55,085 bases of DNA from Geomonas anaerohicana (GTDB lineage: Bacteria > Desulfobacterota > Desulfuromonadia > Geobacterales > Geobacteraceae): contig NZ_JAEMHL010000017.1 of NCBI RefSeq assembly GCF_016458305.1, positions 1 to 55,085 on the forward strand, given 5' to 3'. Below the pieces are notes generated by a model, which worked only from the letters and a program-made list of their open reading frames with translations, had not been told where the DNA came from and did not search any database. A program made the translations under genes and the position numbers. This document shows, piece by piece, positions 7,770 through 15,948 of this stretch (positions within the stretch are counted from its first letter, which is position 1; every line of letters begins with the position of its first letter).

Positions 7770-9200
7770 ATGAAATTTACCGAGCTGCAGCTGCCGGAAC
7801 TGGTCCAGAAGGGCATCGACGAAACCGGCTTCACCGACTGCACACCGATACAGGAAAAGGCGCTGCCTCTGGCCCTCACCGGCAAGGACGTCGCGGGCCA
7901 AGCCCAGACCGGCACCGGCAAGACCGCCACCTTCCTCATCACCGTATTCACCAAGCTGCTGAGCCAGCAGAAAACCGGCGCCGTCAATCACCCCCGCGCC
8001 CTCATCCTCGCACCGACCCGTGAGCTGGTGGTCCAGATCGAGAAGGACGCCCAGGCCCTGGGCAAGCACACCGGCTTCACCGTCCAGGCCATCTACGGCG
8101 GCGTTGACTACATGAAGCAGCGCGACGCACTGAAGGCCGGCGCCGACATCGTCATCGGCACCCCGGGACGCCTGATCGATTACCTAAAGCAGAAGGTCTA
8201 CTCCTTGAAGGACATCGAGGCGCTGGTCATCGACGAGGCCGACCGCATGTTCGACATGGGCTTTATCGCCGACCTCCGTTTCATCCTGAGAAGGCTCCCC
8301 CCCTACGACAAGCGCCAGAACCTCCTTTTCTCCGCCACCTTGAACACCCGCGTCATGGAACTCGCCTACGAGTTCATGAACATGCCGGAGAAGGTCTCGG
8401 TGACGCCGGAGCAGATGACCGCTGAACGCGTGGAGCAGGTGCTCTACCACGTGGCTCGCAAAGAGAAATTCCCGCTGCTCCTCGGCCTGCTCCGCAAGAT
8501 GGGCATGGAGCGGACCATGATCTTCGTGAACACCAAGCGTGAAGCGGAGTACCTGCAGGACCGCCTCAACGCCAACGAGTTCCCGGCCAAGGTGATCTCC
8601 GGCGACGTCGAACAGAGAAAGCGGATGAAGATCCTCGCCGACTTCAAGGCCGGTCTGCTCCCGATCATGATCGCCACCGACGTCGCTTCCCGCGGTATCC
8701 ACATCGAAGGGGTATCCCACGTCATCAACTATGACCTGCCCCAGGACTGCGAGGATTACGTGCACCGCATCGGCCGCACCGCCCGCGCCGGAGCCGAGGG
8801 AATGGCGATCTCGCTGGCAGACGAGGACGGCGCCTTCTTCATCGAGGCCATCCAGGAGTTCATCAAGCAGAAGATCCCCACCGAGTGGGCGGAGGACGAC
8901 ATGTTCGTCCACGACTACAAGAGAACCGCCCGGCCTCCGCGCCGCACCGAGGAGAAACCCGGCGGCAGAGGCGGCAAATCCGGCGGACGTGGCGAGAAAT
9001 CCGGGCGCGGTGAATCCCGCGGCAGAAGCGGCAGGTCCGGTGCCGGCAAGGAGAAGGCGGAGCAAAAGGAAACTCAGCCGACCGCCGAAACCACACCTAC
9101 CGGGGAGGCGGCCGCTAACGGCGATGCACCGGCCAAGCGCAAACGTCGCCGTCGCAAGCCCAAGGCCAAGCCGGCAGAGCAGCAGCCCGAGCAGCCGTGA
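7770..9200 (+). CDS. DEAD-box RNA helicase, RhlB/RhlE-like, with basic RG-rich tail
   Basis: ATP-dependent RNA helicase of 476 residues. In order it shows the Q motif (TPIQEKALPL), motif I AQTGTGKT, PTRELV, TPGRLID, DEAD-type VIDEADRMFDMGF, SATL, and the C-terminal-lobe motifs ATDVASRGIH and HRIGRTARAG. From about residue 380 the tail is low complexity, rich in Arg, Gly, Ser and Lys, and ends in a run of RRRRK and PKAKP; such tails usually bind RNA or partner proteins. The N-terminus is closer to RhlB than to other classes. The last four bases overlap the start of the next gene, so the two are translationally coupled. Confidence 0.9.
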   Translation: MKFTELQLPELVQKGIDETGFTDCTPIQEKALPLALTGKDVAGQAQTGTGKTATFLITVFTKLLSQQKTGAVNHPRALILAPTRELVVQIEKDAQALGKHTGFTVQAIYGGVDYMKQRDALKAGADIVIGTPGRLIDYLKQKVYSLKDIEALVIDEADRMFDMGFIADLRFILRRLPPYDKRQNLLFSATLNTRVMELAYEFMNMPEKVSVTPEQMTAERVEQVLYHVARKEKFPLLLGLLRKMGMERTMIFVNTKREAEYLQDRLNANEFPAKVISGDVEQRKRMKILADFKAGLLPIMIATDVASRGIHIEGVSHVINYDLPQDCEDYVHRIGRTARAGAEGMAISLADEDGAFFIEAIQEFIKQKIPTEWAEDDMFVHDYKRTARPPRRTEEKPGGRGGKSGGRGEKSGRGESRGRSGRSGAGKEKAEQKETQPTAETTPTGEAAANGDAPAKRKRRRRKPKAKPAEQQPEQP

Positions 9201-10201
9201 CCGGAAAGGGACGTCCCCCGCGCAAATACTCCCAGGCGGGCCGGGTCCACGACGTGATCCGCCTCATCGAGGCGCGTCACGGCATCTCAGTGGCCGAGCT
9301 CGCCGAGGAGACCGGCGTAAACAAGCGCACCATCCACCGCGACCTGATCGCCATCCAGGAGGCGGGCTACCCACTCATCTCCGATTGGCAGGACGGGGAG
9401 AAGGTGTACCGCTTCCTGACCCGGTTCAAGGACGTCCCTCCCATCAGCTTCACCTTGCAGGAGCTGATGACCCTTTCCCTTTTGCGCTCCCAGCTCGACC
9501 TCCTCAAGGGAACCCCGTTCCTGGAGGACATGCAGAGCGTCTTCCGCAAGGTGAACTCGGTATTGCCGCCGCGCCTCGCCGCCCATATGGAGCGGATAGC
9601 CGAGGTGTCCCTGCCGCTTCTGCAGGGGAAGCGCGATTACTCCCGCTGCGCCGAGTACCTGCAACTGATCCGCAACTCCCTGCTCTACCAGCAGACCGTG
9701 GTCATCTCCTACCGTACCCCCAGCCGTCCCGAACCGGTCGACTACCGGGTCGATCCCTACACCCTGCTCTTCCAGAAAGGCGGCATCTACCTTTTGGGCT
9801 ACGCGCAGGAGCGCGAGGCACTGCGCACCTTCGCCATCGAGCGCATCTGCGCCGTCGAGCCGCTGAAAGAGCGTTTCGAGATACCGGAGGGATTCCACCC
9901 CGGCTCCGCGCTTGGTGAAGCGTTCGGCATCGTGGCCGAGCCCCCCATGGACGTGGCGATCCGCTTCTCCGCATCCATCGCCCATGCCATCAGGGACCGC
10001 GTCTGGCACTCGTCGCAGAAGATCGAGGAACAGCAGGACGGCACGCTGCTTTTGAACTTCCATGCCGGCGGGAAGATGGAGATCCTCGCCTGGCTCCTCT
10101 CCTACGGCGCCCACGCCGAACTGCTGCAACCGGCGGACTTGCGCGAGGAACTCGCCGCGATGGCCACCGCGACCGCCCAACTCTACCACGCTCACCTGTA
10201 G
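9197..10201 (+). CDS. HTH-WYL domain transcriptional regulator
   Basis: This 334-residue protein starts with GTG inside the helicase stop (GTGA overlap). The N-terminal ~75 residues are a winged helix (VAELAEETGVNKRTIHRDLIAI). The middle (about 160-230) is a WYL-type ligand-sensing domain, with VVISYRTPSRPEPVDYRVDPYTLLFQKGGIYLLGYA and RTFAIERI. A WCX-like C-terminal segment follows. WYL regulators respond to nucleic acid or nucleotide signals. Overlap with an RNA helicase suggests it may control that gene or stress-related RNA functions, which is inference. No other target is visible nearby. Confidence 0.85.
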   Translation: MTGKGRPPRKYSQAGRVHDVIRLIEARHGISVAELAEETGVNKRTIHRDLIAIQEAGYPLISDWQDGEKVYRFLTRFKDVPPISFTLQELMTLSLLRSQLDLLKGTPFLEDMQSVFRKVNSVLPPRLAAHMERIAEVSLPLLQGKRDYSRCAEYLQLIRNSLLYQQTVVISYRTPSRPEPVDYRVDPYTLLFQKGGIYLLGYAQEREALRTFAIERICAVEPLKERFEIPEGFHPGSALGEAFGIVAEPPMDVAIRFSASIAHAIRDRVWHSSQKIEEQQDGTLLLNFHAGGKMEILAWLLSYGAHAELLQPADLREELAAMATATAQLYHAHL

Positions 10202-10224
10202 TTCTAACGCCCTGCGTCCACACG

Positions 10225-10253
10225 TTGACATCTTGTAGCCAGCCGGATACACT
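10225..10253 (+). promoter_or_regulatory. Strong sigma-70 promoter of the HigBA-type locus
   Basis: Consensus TTGACA (10225-10230) is exactly 17 bases from TACACT (10248-10253). Seven bases further is 10260, the first base of the toxin ATG, so the toxin mRNA is predicted to be leaderless. Confidence 0.75.
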
Positions 10254-10259
10254 AAGGTC

Positions 10260-10550
10260 ATGGCAGAAATCCGCAAAACAGAGACCTTTGCTAAGTGGCT
10301 CGATAACCTGCGTGACGTACAGGCAAAAGCACGCATTCTCATCAGGATTGAACGCCTTGCAGCAGGAAACCCTGGAGACGTCAAGGCCGTCGGCGAAGGG
10401 GTTTCCGAAATGCGGATTGATTATGGCCCCGGGTATCGCGTCTACTTCACGAAACACGGGGACAAGCTGATAATTCTTTTGGCAGGCGGTAACAAAAGCA
10501 CCCAAGGCCGGGACATCAAGAGAGCAGTGACCCTTGCACAGGGACTTTAG
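10260..10550 (+). CDS. RelE/ParE-superfamily toxin (HigB / Gp49-like)
   Basis: This 96-residue protein matches the addiction-module killer family related to HigB: FAKWLDNLRDVQAKARILIRI, then MRIDYGPGYRVYFTKHG and the end LLAGGNKSTQGRDIKRA. Members usually cleave mRNA on the ribosome. The ATG lies at the predicted transcription start with only a weak AGG before it. The downstream gene is the matching antitoxin, nine bases away, and its ribosome site overlaps the toxin stop codon. The toxin-first order is typical of HigBA. Confidence 0.9.
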   Translation: MAEIRKTETFAKWLDNLRDVQAKARILIRIERLAAGNPGDVKAVGEGVSEMRIDYGPGYRVYFTKHGDKLIILLAGGNKSTQGRDIKRAVTLAQGL

Positions 10551-10559
10551 GAGCTGAAC

Positions 10560-10853
10560 ATGGCAAAAACGATGACTACCCCTTACGATGTCGCTGAGCA
10601 TCTCCAGACACCCGAGGAGATGGCAGCTTACCTGGAAGCGTGCCTGGAAGAATCAAATGGCGACGCAGCTTTCGTCGCCAAGGCTCTTGGTGACATAGCA
10701 CGTGCCAAAGGAATGTCACAAGTCGCCCGAGACGCAGGTCTTTCGCGTGAAAGCCTCTACAAAGCCCTTTCCGGGGAACGCGTCCCCAGCTTCGACACCA
10801 TACTGAAAATAGTGGCGGCTTTGGGCCTGAAGCTACACGCGCAGGCGCGATAG
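10560..10853 (+). CDS. HigA-type antitoxin with HTH domain
   Basis: This 97-residue protein has the early segment YDVAEHLQTPEEMAAYLEAC, then a helix-turn-helix MSQVARDAGLSRESLYKALSG and TILKIVAALGLKL. This is the usual build of the antidote partner of Gp49/HigB toxins. It should bind the toxin and repress the 10225 promoter. The start ATG follows AGGAG, which overlaps the toxin stop. Confidence 0.9.
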   Translation: MAKTMTTPYDVAEHLQTPEEMAAYLEACLEESNGDAAFVAKALGDIARAKGMSQVARDAGLSRESLYKALSGERVPSFDTILKIVAALGLKLHAQAR

Positions 10854-10867
10854 AGCTTTAGCCCGCG

Positions 10868-10896
10868 TTGACAACCATTTTCGTTCCGTATATAAA
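10868..10896 (+). promoter_or_regulatory. Sigma-70 promoter of the methyltransferase gene
   Basis: TTGACA (10868-10873) and TATAAA (10891-10896) are 17 bases apart, just after the antitoxin stop. The expected leader of about 22 bases contains AGGAGG. Confidence 0.75.
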
Positions 10897-10924
10897 AAGA
10901 CCTTCAGATTCAGGAGGGCTTTTA

Positions 10925-12085
10925 ATGGCTGACGAAGTGGCAACGACGCAACTGGCAGAAATCATCCTCAAACGCATCCGCTCCCGCGGTGACATCACCT
11001 TCGCCTCCTTCATGGAGAGCGCTCTCTACGAACCCGACCTGGGCTACTACACTTCCCCGGGGCGCAAGGTAGGCGCCGAAGGGGATTTCTACACCAGCAT
11101 GAACGTGCACAGCGCCTTCGGCCGCCTGATCTCCCGCGAGATCGGACGCTTCTGGGAACTGCTCGATCGCCCCGAATCCTTCACCGTCGCCGAAGCCGGC
11201 GCGGGGGGTGGGCAACTGGCGCAGGACATCCTGGACGCCATCACGGAGGAGAATCCCAGCCTCTACGCCGCCCTCACCTATCGCCTGATCGAGAAGGAGC
11301 CGTCCCTGCAGGAGGCCCAGGCCGCACGGCTCGCGCAGCACGCCGACCGCCTGGCCTGGAGCTCGCCGCAGGAACTTTCCGACGGCGCGCTCAGCTTCAC
11401 CGGCTGCATCATCTCCAACGAGCTGTTCGACGCCATGCCGGTGCACCTGGTCGAGATGGCGGAGGACGGCCTTAAGGAGGTTTTCATTTCGGCGGACGCC
11501 GACGGTTTCCGTGAAAAGCTCCTCCCCCCGTCCACCCCGGAACTGGCTGCCTACCTGGCGAAATTCGAGGTGCGCCTCATGCCCGGCCAGCGGGCGGAGA
11601 TCAACCTCGCCGCACCGGCCTGGATCGCCCGCGCGGCCGCGACGCTCGAGCGCGGCTTCGTGCTCACCATCGATTACGGCTACCTCGCCGAAGAGCTCTA
11701 CACCCCGCAACGGCGCAACGGCACCCTGCTCTGCTACCACAAGCACAGCACCAACGAGAACCCCTACCAGCTGGTTGGGGAGCAGGACATCACCACCCAC
11801 ATCAACTTCAGCTCCCTGATCGAGGCGGGCAAGGAGGAGGACCTGGTCGCAGTCTGGTACGGCGAGCAGTACCGGTTCCTTTTGGGGGTTGGGCTCATGG
11901 AGGAACTGATGCAACTCGTGGCCCAGGCCAAGGACGAGCATGAAAGCCTGAAACACCGGCTGGCCATCAAGAAGCTGATGATGCCCGAAGGCGGTATGGG
12001 TGACACCTTCAAGGTGCTGATCCAGGCCAAAGGGGTGGCAAACCCGCAGCTTCTGTGCATGAGGAAATGGGGGATGGGGCTTTGA
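10925..12085 (+). CDS. MidA/NDUFAF7-like SAM-dependent methyltransferase
   Basis: A 386-residue protein of the DUF185 family, related to the mitochondrial complex I arginine methyltransferase NDUFAF7. Visible are SFMESALYEPDLGYYTS and FYTSMNVHSAFGRLI near the N-terminus, the SAM loop VAEAGAGGGQLAQDIL, SNELFDAMPVHLVE, and FVLTIDYGY in the C-terminal half. The ATG at 10925 is chosen because AGGAGG stands eight bases before it; the frame is open a further 19 codons, but those lie over the promoter. Its bacterial substrate is not known. The 3' end overlaps the HAD gene. Confidence 0.82.
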   Translation: MADEVATTQLAEIILKRIRSRGDITFASFMESALYEPDLGYYTSPGRKVGAEGDFYTSMNVHSAFGRLISREIGRFWELLDRPESFTVAEAGAGGGQLAQDILDAITEENPSLYAALTYRLIEKEPSLQEAQAARLAQHADRLAWSSPQELSDGALSFTGCIISNELFDAMPVHLVEMAEDGLKEVFISADADGFREKLLPPSTPELAAYLAKFEVRLMPGQRAEINLAAPAWIARAAATLERGFVLTIDYGYLAEELYTPQRRNGTLLCYHKHSTNENPYQLVGEQDITTHINFSSLIEAGKEEDLVAVWYGEQYRFLLGVGLMEELMQLVAQAKDEHESLKHRLAIKKLMMPEGGMGDTFKVLIQAKGVANPQLLCMRKWGMGL

Positions 12086-12690
12086 CCATCAAAGCCATCG
12101 TCTTCGACCTGGACGGGACGCTGTACCAGGAAGACCGCCTGGGAGAGGAGGTCAACCAGAGCGCCATCCACTACGTGGCCGACCTAAAGGGGGTGGCACC
12201 GGCTGAGGCGGAAACCCTGCTGCAGGCGACCCGCGCCGCCGACGGCGCCGGCGGCACGCTCAGCCGTGCCGTGGTGGCCCTGGGGGGGACCCTGCAGGAG
12301 ATGCATCTCCGGTTCGCCGCCGACTGCCACCCCGAACAACTGCTCAAGCCCGACCACCGTGTCCGGGTGCTCCTGCAACTTCTCTCGACCCGCTTCCAAC
12401 TGCACCTCTACACCAACAACAACCGCAACCTCTCCAGCAGGATCATGAAGCAGATCGGGGTGGACGACCTGCTGGAGCGGGTGTTCACCATCGAGGACCA
12501 CTGGATCCCCAAACCCGATCGTCGCATCATCGAGGACATCCTGGCCAAGATCGACTGTCGTGCGCAGGAGACGCTCTTTGTCGGCGACCGCTACCGCGTC
12601 GACCTGGCAGTTCCGGAAGCCATGGGGTGTGCTGTCTTTGAGATGAAAACGACCGAAGAGCTGCTGACACTGGCAGATCTGGTACACTGA
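12055..12690 (+). CDS. HAD-superfamily hydrolase
   Basis: A phosphatase-type HAD protein of up to 211 residues. Motif I is FDLDGTLY, motif II is YTNNNRN, motif III is the lysine in PKPDRRI, and motif IV is FVGDRYRVDL. A helical cap lies between residues 25 and 100. The start is uncertain: GTG at 12055, ATG at 12067 or TTG at 12082 (which overlaps the previous stop as TTGA) are all possible. It overlaps the methyltransferase gene by at least a few bases in every case, so it is coupled to it. The substrate cannot be told. Confidence 0.85.
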   Translation: MHEEMGDGALTIKAIVFDLDGTLYQEDRLGEEVNQSAIHYVADLKGVAPAEAETLLQATRAADGAGGTLSRAVVALGGTLQEMHLRFAADCHPEQLLKPDHRVRVLLQLLSTRFQLHLYTNNNRNLSSRIMKQIGVDDLLERVFTIEDHWIPKPDRRIIEDILAKIDCRAQETLFVGDRYRVDLAVPEAMGCAVFEMKTTEELLTLADLVH

Positions 12691-12835
12691 TAGCGCCATG
12701 CTGAGACACAGGCTCTGCCTGATTCTCCGCCCAATGTCACAGTGACGCGCCGAAAGCCGGGGCTGACGGCACAAAGACAGTGCAGAGTGTTTTGATCGAC
12801 AGCATGCCAAGAAACTTGTTTTTGAGGAGCTAGTC

Positions 12836-14236
12836 ATGGCACACCGGTTGGAAAAGGACACCATGGGGACGGTCGAGGTCCCCGAAGGCGCCTACTACGG
12901 CGCCCAGACCCAGCGCGCAGTCAACAACTTCCCCATCTCCGGCTTGAAACCCCACCAGGCGCTGGTGCGGTCCACGGTACGGATCAAGAAATGTGCGGCC
13001 ATCGCCAACATGACCACGCACAGACTTGCCAGGGAATTGGGCGAGGCCATCGTCCAGGCAGCCGACGAGGCACTCGCGGGCCGGTTCGCCGACCAGTTCG
13101 TGGTCGACCCGTTCCAGGCCGGCGCGGGCACATCCCACAACATGAACGTGAACGAGGTGCTGGCCAACCGCGCCAACGAGATCCTGGGAGGCCAAATCGG
13201 CGACTATGCACGGGTCAACGCCAACGACCACGTCAACATGGCGCAGTCCACCAACGACGTCTTCCCGACGGCGATGCGCCTGGCGGCGCTGGAGCTGGCG
13301 CAGGAACTGGACAACGAACTGCGTGATCTCTCCGACGCGCTGGCGCGCAAGGGGATCGAGTTCGACCACATCCTGAAGTCCGGCCGCACCCACCTGCAGG
13401 ACGCGGTGCCGATCCGCCTGGGGCAGGAGTTTTCCGCCTGGTCCATCGCCATCGCCAACAACCGCTCCGGCATCGAGCGCACCTTTGCCGGGCTGCGCGA
13501 GCTGGGGATCGGCGGCACCGCAGTCGGAACGGGACTTAACGCGGAACAGGCTTTCATCGACCTGGTCGTCGAGGCGCTCGCGCGCGAGACCGGGCAGGAG
13601 TTGACCCGGGGCGAAAGCCTCGTCGAGCGGATGCAGAACATGGATCCCTTCGTCGCCCTCTCCTCCAGCGTCAAGGGGGCCGCGGTCAACCTGATCAAGC
13701 TGGCCAACGACCTGCGCCTGCTCTCCTCCGGCCCCCGCACCGGTCTGGGCGAGATCAACCTCCCCGCCATGCAGCCGGGCTCCTCGATCATGCCGGGCAA
13801 GGTGAACCCGGTACTGCCGGAGGTGACCAACATGGTCTGCTTCCAGGTCATGGGGTGCGATCTGACCGTGGCGCTGGCGGCCCAGGCCGGGCAGCTGGAA
13901 CTGAACGTGATGATGCCGGTCATCGCCTTCAACCTGCTCTTCGCCATGGAGATCCTGAAAAACTGCCTGCACCAGCTGACCTCGCTCTGCATCAACGGAA
14001 TCACCGCCAACGAGGAGCGCTGCCGCAACTTCCTGGACCAGTCCGTAGGGCTCGCCACGGTGCTCGCGCCCAGCATCGGCTACGCTGCGGCAGCCGAGGT
14101 CGCCAAGGAATCCGCGAAAACCGGCAAGAGCATCCGGGAGGTAATCCTGGAGCGTGGCATCCTGACCGAGGAGGAGTTCGAAGAGGTGCTGGCCCCCTAC
14201 CCGCTCACCACCCCGGGCGTGCACGGCAAGGATTAG
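12836..14236 (+). CDS. aspA: Aspartate ammonia-lyase (aspartase/fumarase superfamily)
   Basis: A 466-residue lyase that converts aspartate to fumarate and ammonia. The substrate loop GSSIMPGKVNPVLPE (residues ~320-334) ends in VLPE, as in aspartases, not in the TQCE of class II fumarase. VNANDHVNMAQSTNDVFP and GRTHLQDAVPIRLGQE carry the usual binding residues. Fumarase-like features are the Gly of PGK (aspartases often have Ala) and YYGAQTQRAVNNFPISG, so a fumarase role is not fully excluded. The start ATG follows GAGGAG. In the upstream gap the small palindrome GTCAC-A-GTGAC (12736-12746) could bind a regulator. Fumarate formed here could feed respiration or the citrate cycle. Confidence 0.8.
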   Translation: MAHRLEKDTMGTVEVPEGAYYGAQTQRAVNNFPISGLKPHQALVRSTVRIKKCAAIANMTTHRLARELGEAIVQAADEALAGRFADQFVVDPFQAGAGTSHNMNVNEVLANRANEILGGQIGDYARVNANDHVNMAQSTNDVFPTAMRLAALELAQELDNELRDLSDALARKGIEFDHILKSGRTHLQDAVPIRLGQEFSAWSIAIANNRSGIERTFAGLRELGIGGTAVGTGLNAEQAFIDLVVEALARETGQELTRGESLVERMQNMDPFVALSSSVKGAAVNLIKLANDLRLLSSGPRTGLGEINLPAMQPGSSIMPGKVNPVLPEVTNMVCFQVMGCDLTVALAAQAGQLELNVMMPVIAFNLLFAMEILKNCLHQLTSLCINGITANEERCRNFLDQSVGLATVLAPSIGYAAAAEVAKESAKTGKSIREVILERGILTEEEFEEVLAPYPLTTPGVHGKD

Positions 14237-14270
14237 CAGTACCAAGGCCAGCGAAACAGAGCCGGCAGAG

Positions 14271-14312
14271 CCCTCACCCGCCCTCCGGACACCCTCTCCC
14301 GGGGGGAGAGAG
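14271..14312. repeat. CTCCC/GGGAG palindromic repeat (family also at 19.3, 21.6, 28.3, 31.4 kb)
   Basis: CTCTCCC and GGGAGAG face each other across GGG after a pyrimidine-rich lead. It lies just after the aspartase stop, where it could act as a transcript end. Confidence 0.6.
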
Positions 14313-14350
14313 ACAGACGGCACACCGTCGTCGGGGGAGTGTCGGCGGGC

Positions 14351-14378
14351 TTTGCAATTATTGTAAAAATCCTATAGA
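14351..14378 (+). promoter_or_regulatory. Candidate promoter of the NifU-like gene
   Basis: TTTGCA (14351-14356) and TATAGA (14373-14378) are 16 bases apart, in a locally AT-rich stretch 40 bases before the gene. Confidence 0.5.
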
Positions 14379-14416
14379 CTCATACCTGTTCCAAACCAAA
14401 GCACACGGAGGAGTAC

Positions 14417-14638
14417 ATGACTGAAGAAGTAAAAGCGATACTGGAGAACATCAGGCCGGCGCTGCAGGCTGACGGCGGCGATGTTGAACTCGTAGAAGTG
14501 ACCGACGACGGGATTGTCAAGGTGCGCCTGGTAGGGGCATGCGGCCACTGCCCGATGTCCACCATGACCCTCAAGATGGGTATCGAAAGGACCATCAAAG
14601 AGAAGATCCCCGGCATCAAGGAAGTTGTTTCTGTCTAA
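14417..14638 (+). CDS. NifU C-terminal-domain protein (Fe-S scaffold, Nfu type)
   Basis: A 73-residue protein consisting only of the NifU-like domain: IRPALQADGGDVELVEV, then GACGHCPMSTMTLKMGIE with the CxxC pair, and EKIPGIKEVVSV. Such proteins carry or deliver [4Fe-4S] clusters to apo-proteins, likely in demand in an anaerobe rich in Fe-S enzymes. The start ATG follows CGGAGG. It has its own promoter and terminator and is a single-gene unit. Confidence 0.9.
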   Translation: MTEEVKAILENIRPALQADGGDVELVEVTDDGIVKVRLVGACGHCPMSTMTLKMGIERTIKEKIPGIKEVVSV

Positions 14639-14666
14639 CGGGTATTCCCCTTAGTCGTTACACCCG

Positions 14667-14714
14667 AAGCGCGGAAGTAACCGGTTGACGTTATTTCCGC
14701 GCTTTTCGCTTTTG
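14667..14714 (+). terminator. Rho-independent terminator after the NifU-like gene
   Basis: AAGCGCGGAAGTAA (14667-14680) pairs with TTATTTCCGCGCTT (14691-14704) and is followed by a T-rich tail. Confidence 0.85.
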
Positions 14715-14724
14715 GGTTGGGCCT

Positions 14725-15912
14725 ATGACCACCGTGCGGCGAAAAAGAAAGCAGTTGCTGTTTCAGACGGCGAAGTTCTTCGACTTCTTCAGGAGGAACA
14801 CCGAGGCCGCCACGTTCCTGGGCAACCGCGCCACGCTGTACCGCTACGGCTCCGAATTCTTCACTGCCCTTTTGGAGGCGCTGCCCGAGGCCAGCGAAAG
14901 CATCTGCCTGGAGTTCTACACCATCGCCGATGACGAGACCGGGCGCATGGTGGCCGACGCCCTCCTCGCCGCAGCCTCGCGCGGGGTGCGGGTCTACGTG
15001 CTCTACGATTACATCGGCTGTTTCGACACCCCTGCCGCTTACTTCAAGAGACTCGCCAAGGGAGGCGTCAACTGCGCCCCCTTCAACCCGCCCCCCTTTC
15101 GCCGAGGCCTCGCCTGGTTCGACAAGCGCGATCACCGCAAGATCGTCATCATCGACGGCTGGCGCATCTTCACCGGCGGCATGAACATCGCCGACGTCTA
15201 CTCCGGCTTCGGAAAGAAGAAGACCAAGTGGCGCGACGTGGGACTGAGGATCGAAGGTGAGGCAGGGCTGGAGTTGCTGCGCCTGTTCCGCGAGGCCTGG
15301 ACCGAGGAGGTCGGCGTGCCTCCGGTGGGAACCGATCCCGCTCCGCTGCCGGAACTTGACGGCGATGCGAAAGTCATGGTAGTGAACGGCGGACCGCACC
15401 AGAAGCGCAGCTTCATCAGGAGCGCCTTCCGGGTTGCCATCGCCGGCGCCTCGGAGAGCGTCACCATCGCCAGCCCCTATTTCATACCGGGACCGCGGGT
15501 GATCCGTTCCATGCTGCGGGCGGCTGGACGAGGGGTCCGGGTGAGGCTGCTACTCCCCTACAAGAGCGATGTCCCGCTGGTGCGCCTGGTGAGCCGGACC
15601 TACTACGGCCAGTTGCTGAGAAATGGCGTAGAGATCCACGAGATGGACAGCGCCGTGCTGCACGCCAAGGTCCTTATCATTGACGGCGACTGGACCATGG
15701 TCGGCTCCGCCAACATGGACCTCAGGAGCTTCCACCGTAACTATGAATTGAACGTGGTGGTCGACAGCCACGACTTCGGCGCCCAGGTCGCCGACATGCT
15801 GGAAGCCGATTTCGCCGGCACCCGGCGCATCGTTCTGCACGAGCACGAAAAACGGGGTTGGCCGGTGCGCTTCCTGGAGCGCCTGTTCAGCCCGGTCGCC
15901 TGGTTTTTGTAA
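14725..15912 (+). CDS. Phospholipase D-family cardiolipin synthase
   Basis: A 395-residue protein with two HKD-type active sites: HRKIVIIDGWRIFTGGMN near residue 138 and HAKVLIIDGDWTMVGSANMD near residue 313. The FYTIADDETG and SPYFIPG segments are typical of cardiolipin synthases. There are no N-terminal membrane helices, which places it nearer the ClsB type than ClsA. It would make cardiolipin from phosphatidylglycerol or phosphatidylethanolamine at the inner membrane. The ATG used has no strong ribosome site. It precedes mutS2 by 36 bases on the same strand. Confidence 0.82.
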   Translation: MTTVRRKRKQLLFQTAKFFDFFRRNTEAATFLGNRATLYRYGSEFFTALLEALPEASESICLEFYTIADDETGRMVADALLAAASRGVRVYVLYDYIGCFDTPAAYFKRLAKGGVNCAPFNPPPFRRGLAWFDKRDHRKIVIIDGWRIFTGGMNIADVYSGFGKKKTKWRDVGLRIEGEAGLELLRLFREAWTEEVGVPPVGTDPAPLPELDGDAKVMVVNGGPHQKRSFIRSAFRVAIAGASESVTIASPYFIPGPRVIRSMLRAAGRGVRVRLLLPYKSDVPLVRLVSRTYYGQLLRNGVEIHEMDSAVLHAKVLIIDGDWTMVGSANMDLRSFHRNYELNVVVDSHDFGAQVADMLEADFAGTRRIVLHEHEKRGWPVRFLERLFSPVAWFL

Positions 15913-15948
15913 TCCGCTTTTCCTGTTTTTTCCCCCGGAGTTATCTAC

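Noticed and set aside
12836..14236. Class II fumarase instead of aspartase
   Set aside because: The signature loop ends in VLPE rather than TQCE and the following segment fits aspartase; kept as a minor alternative in the entry.
12830..14323. Long minus-strand open frame opposite aspartase
   Set aside because: Same shadow effect; the plus-strand frame carries all lyase motifs.
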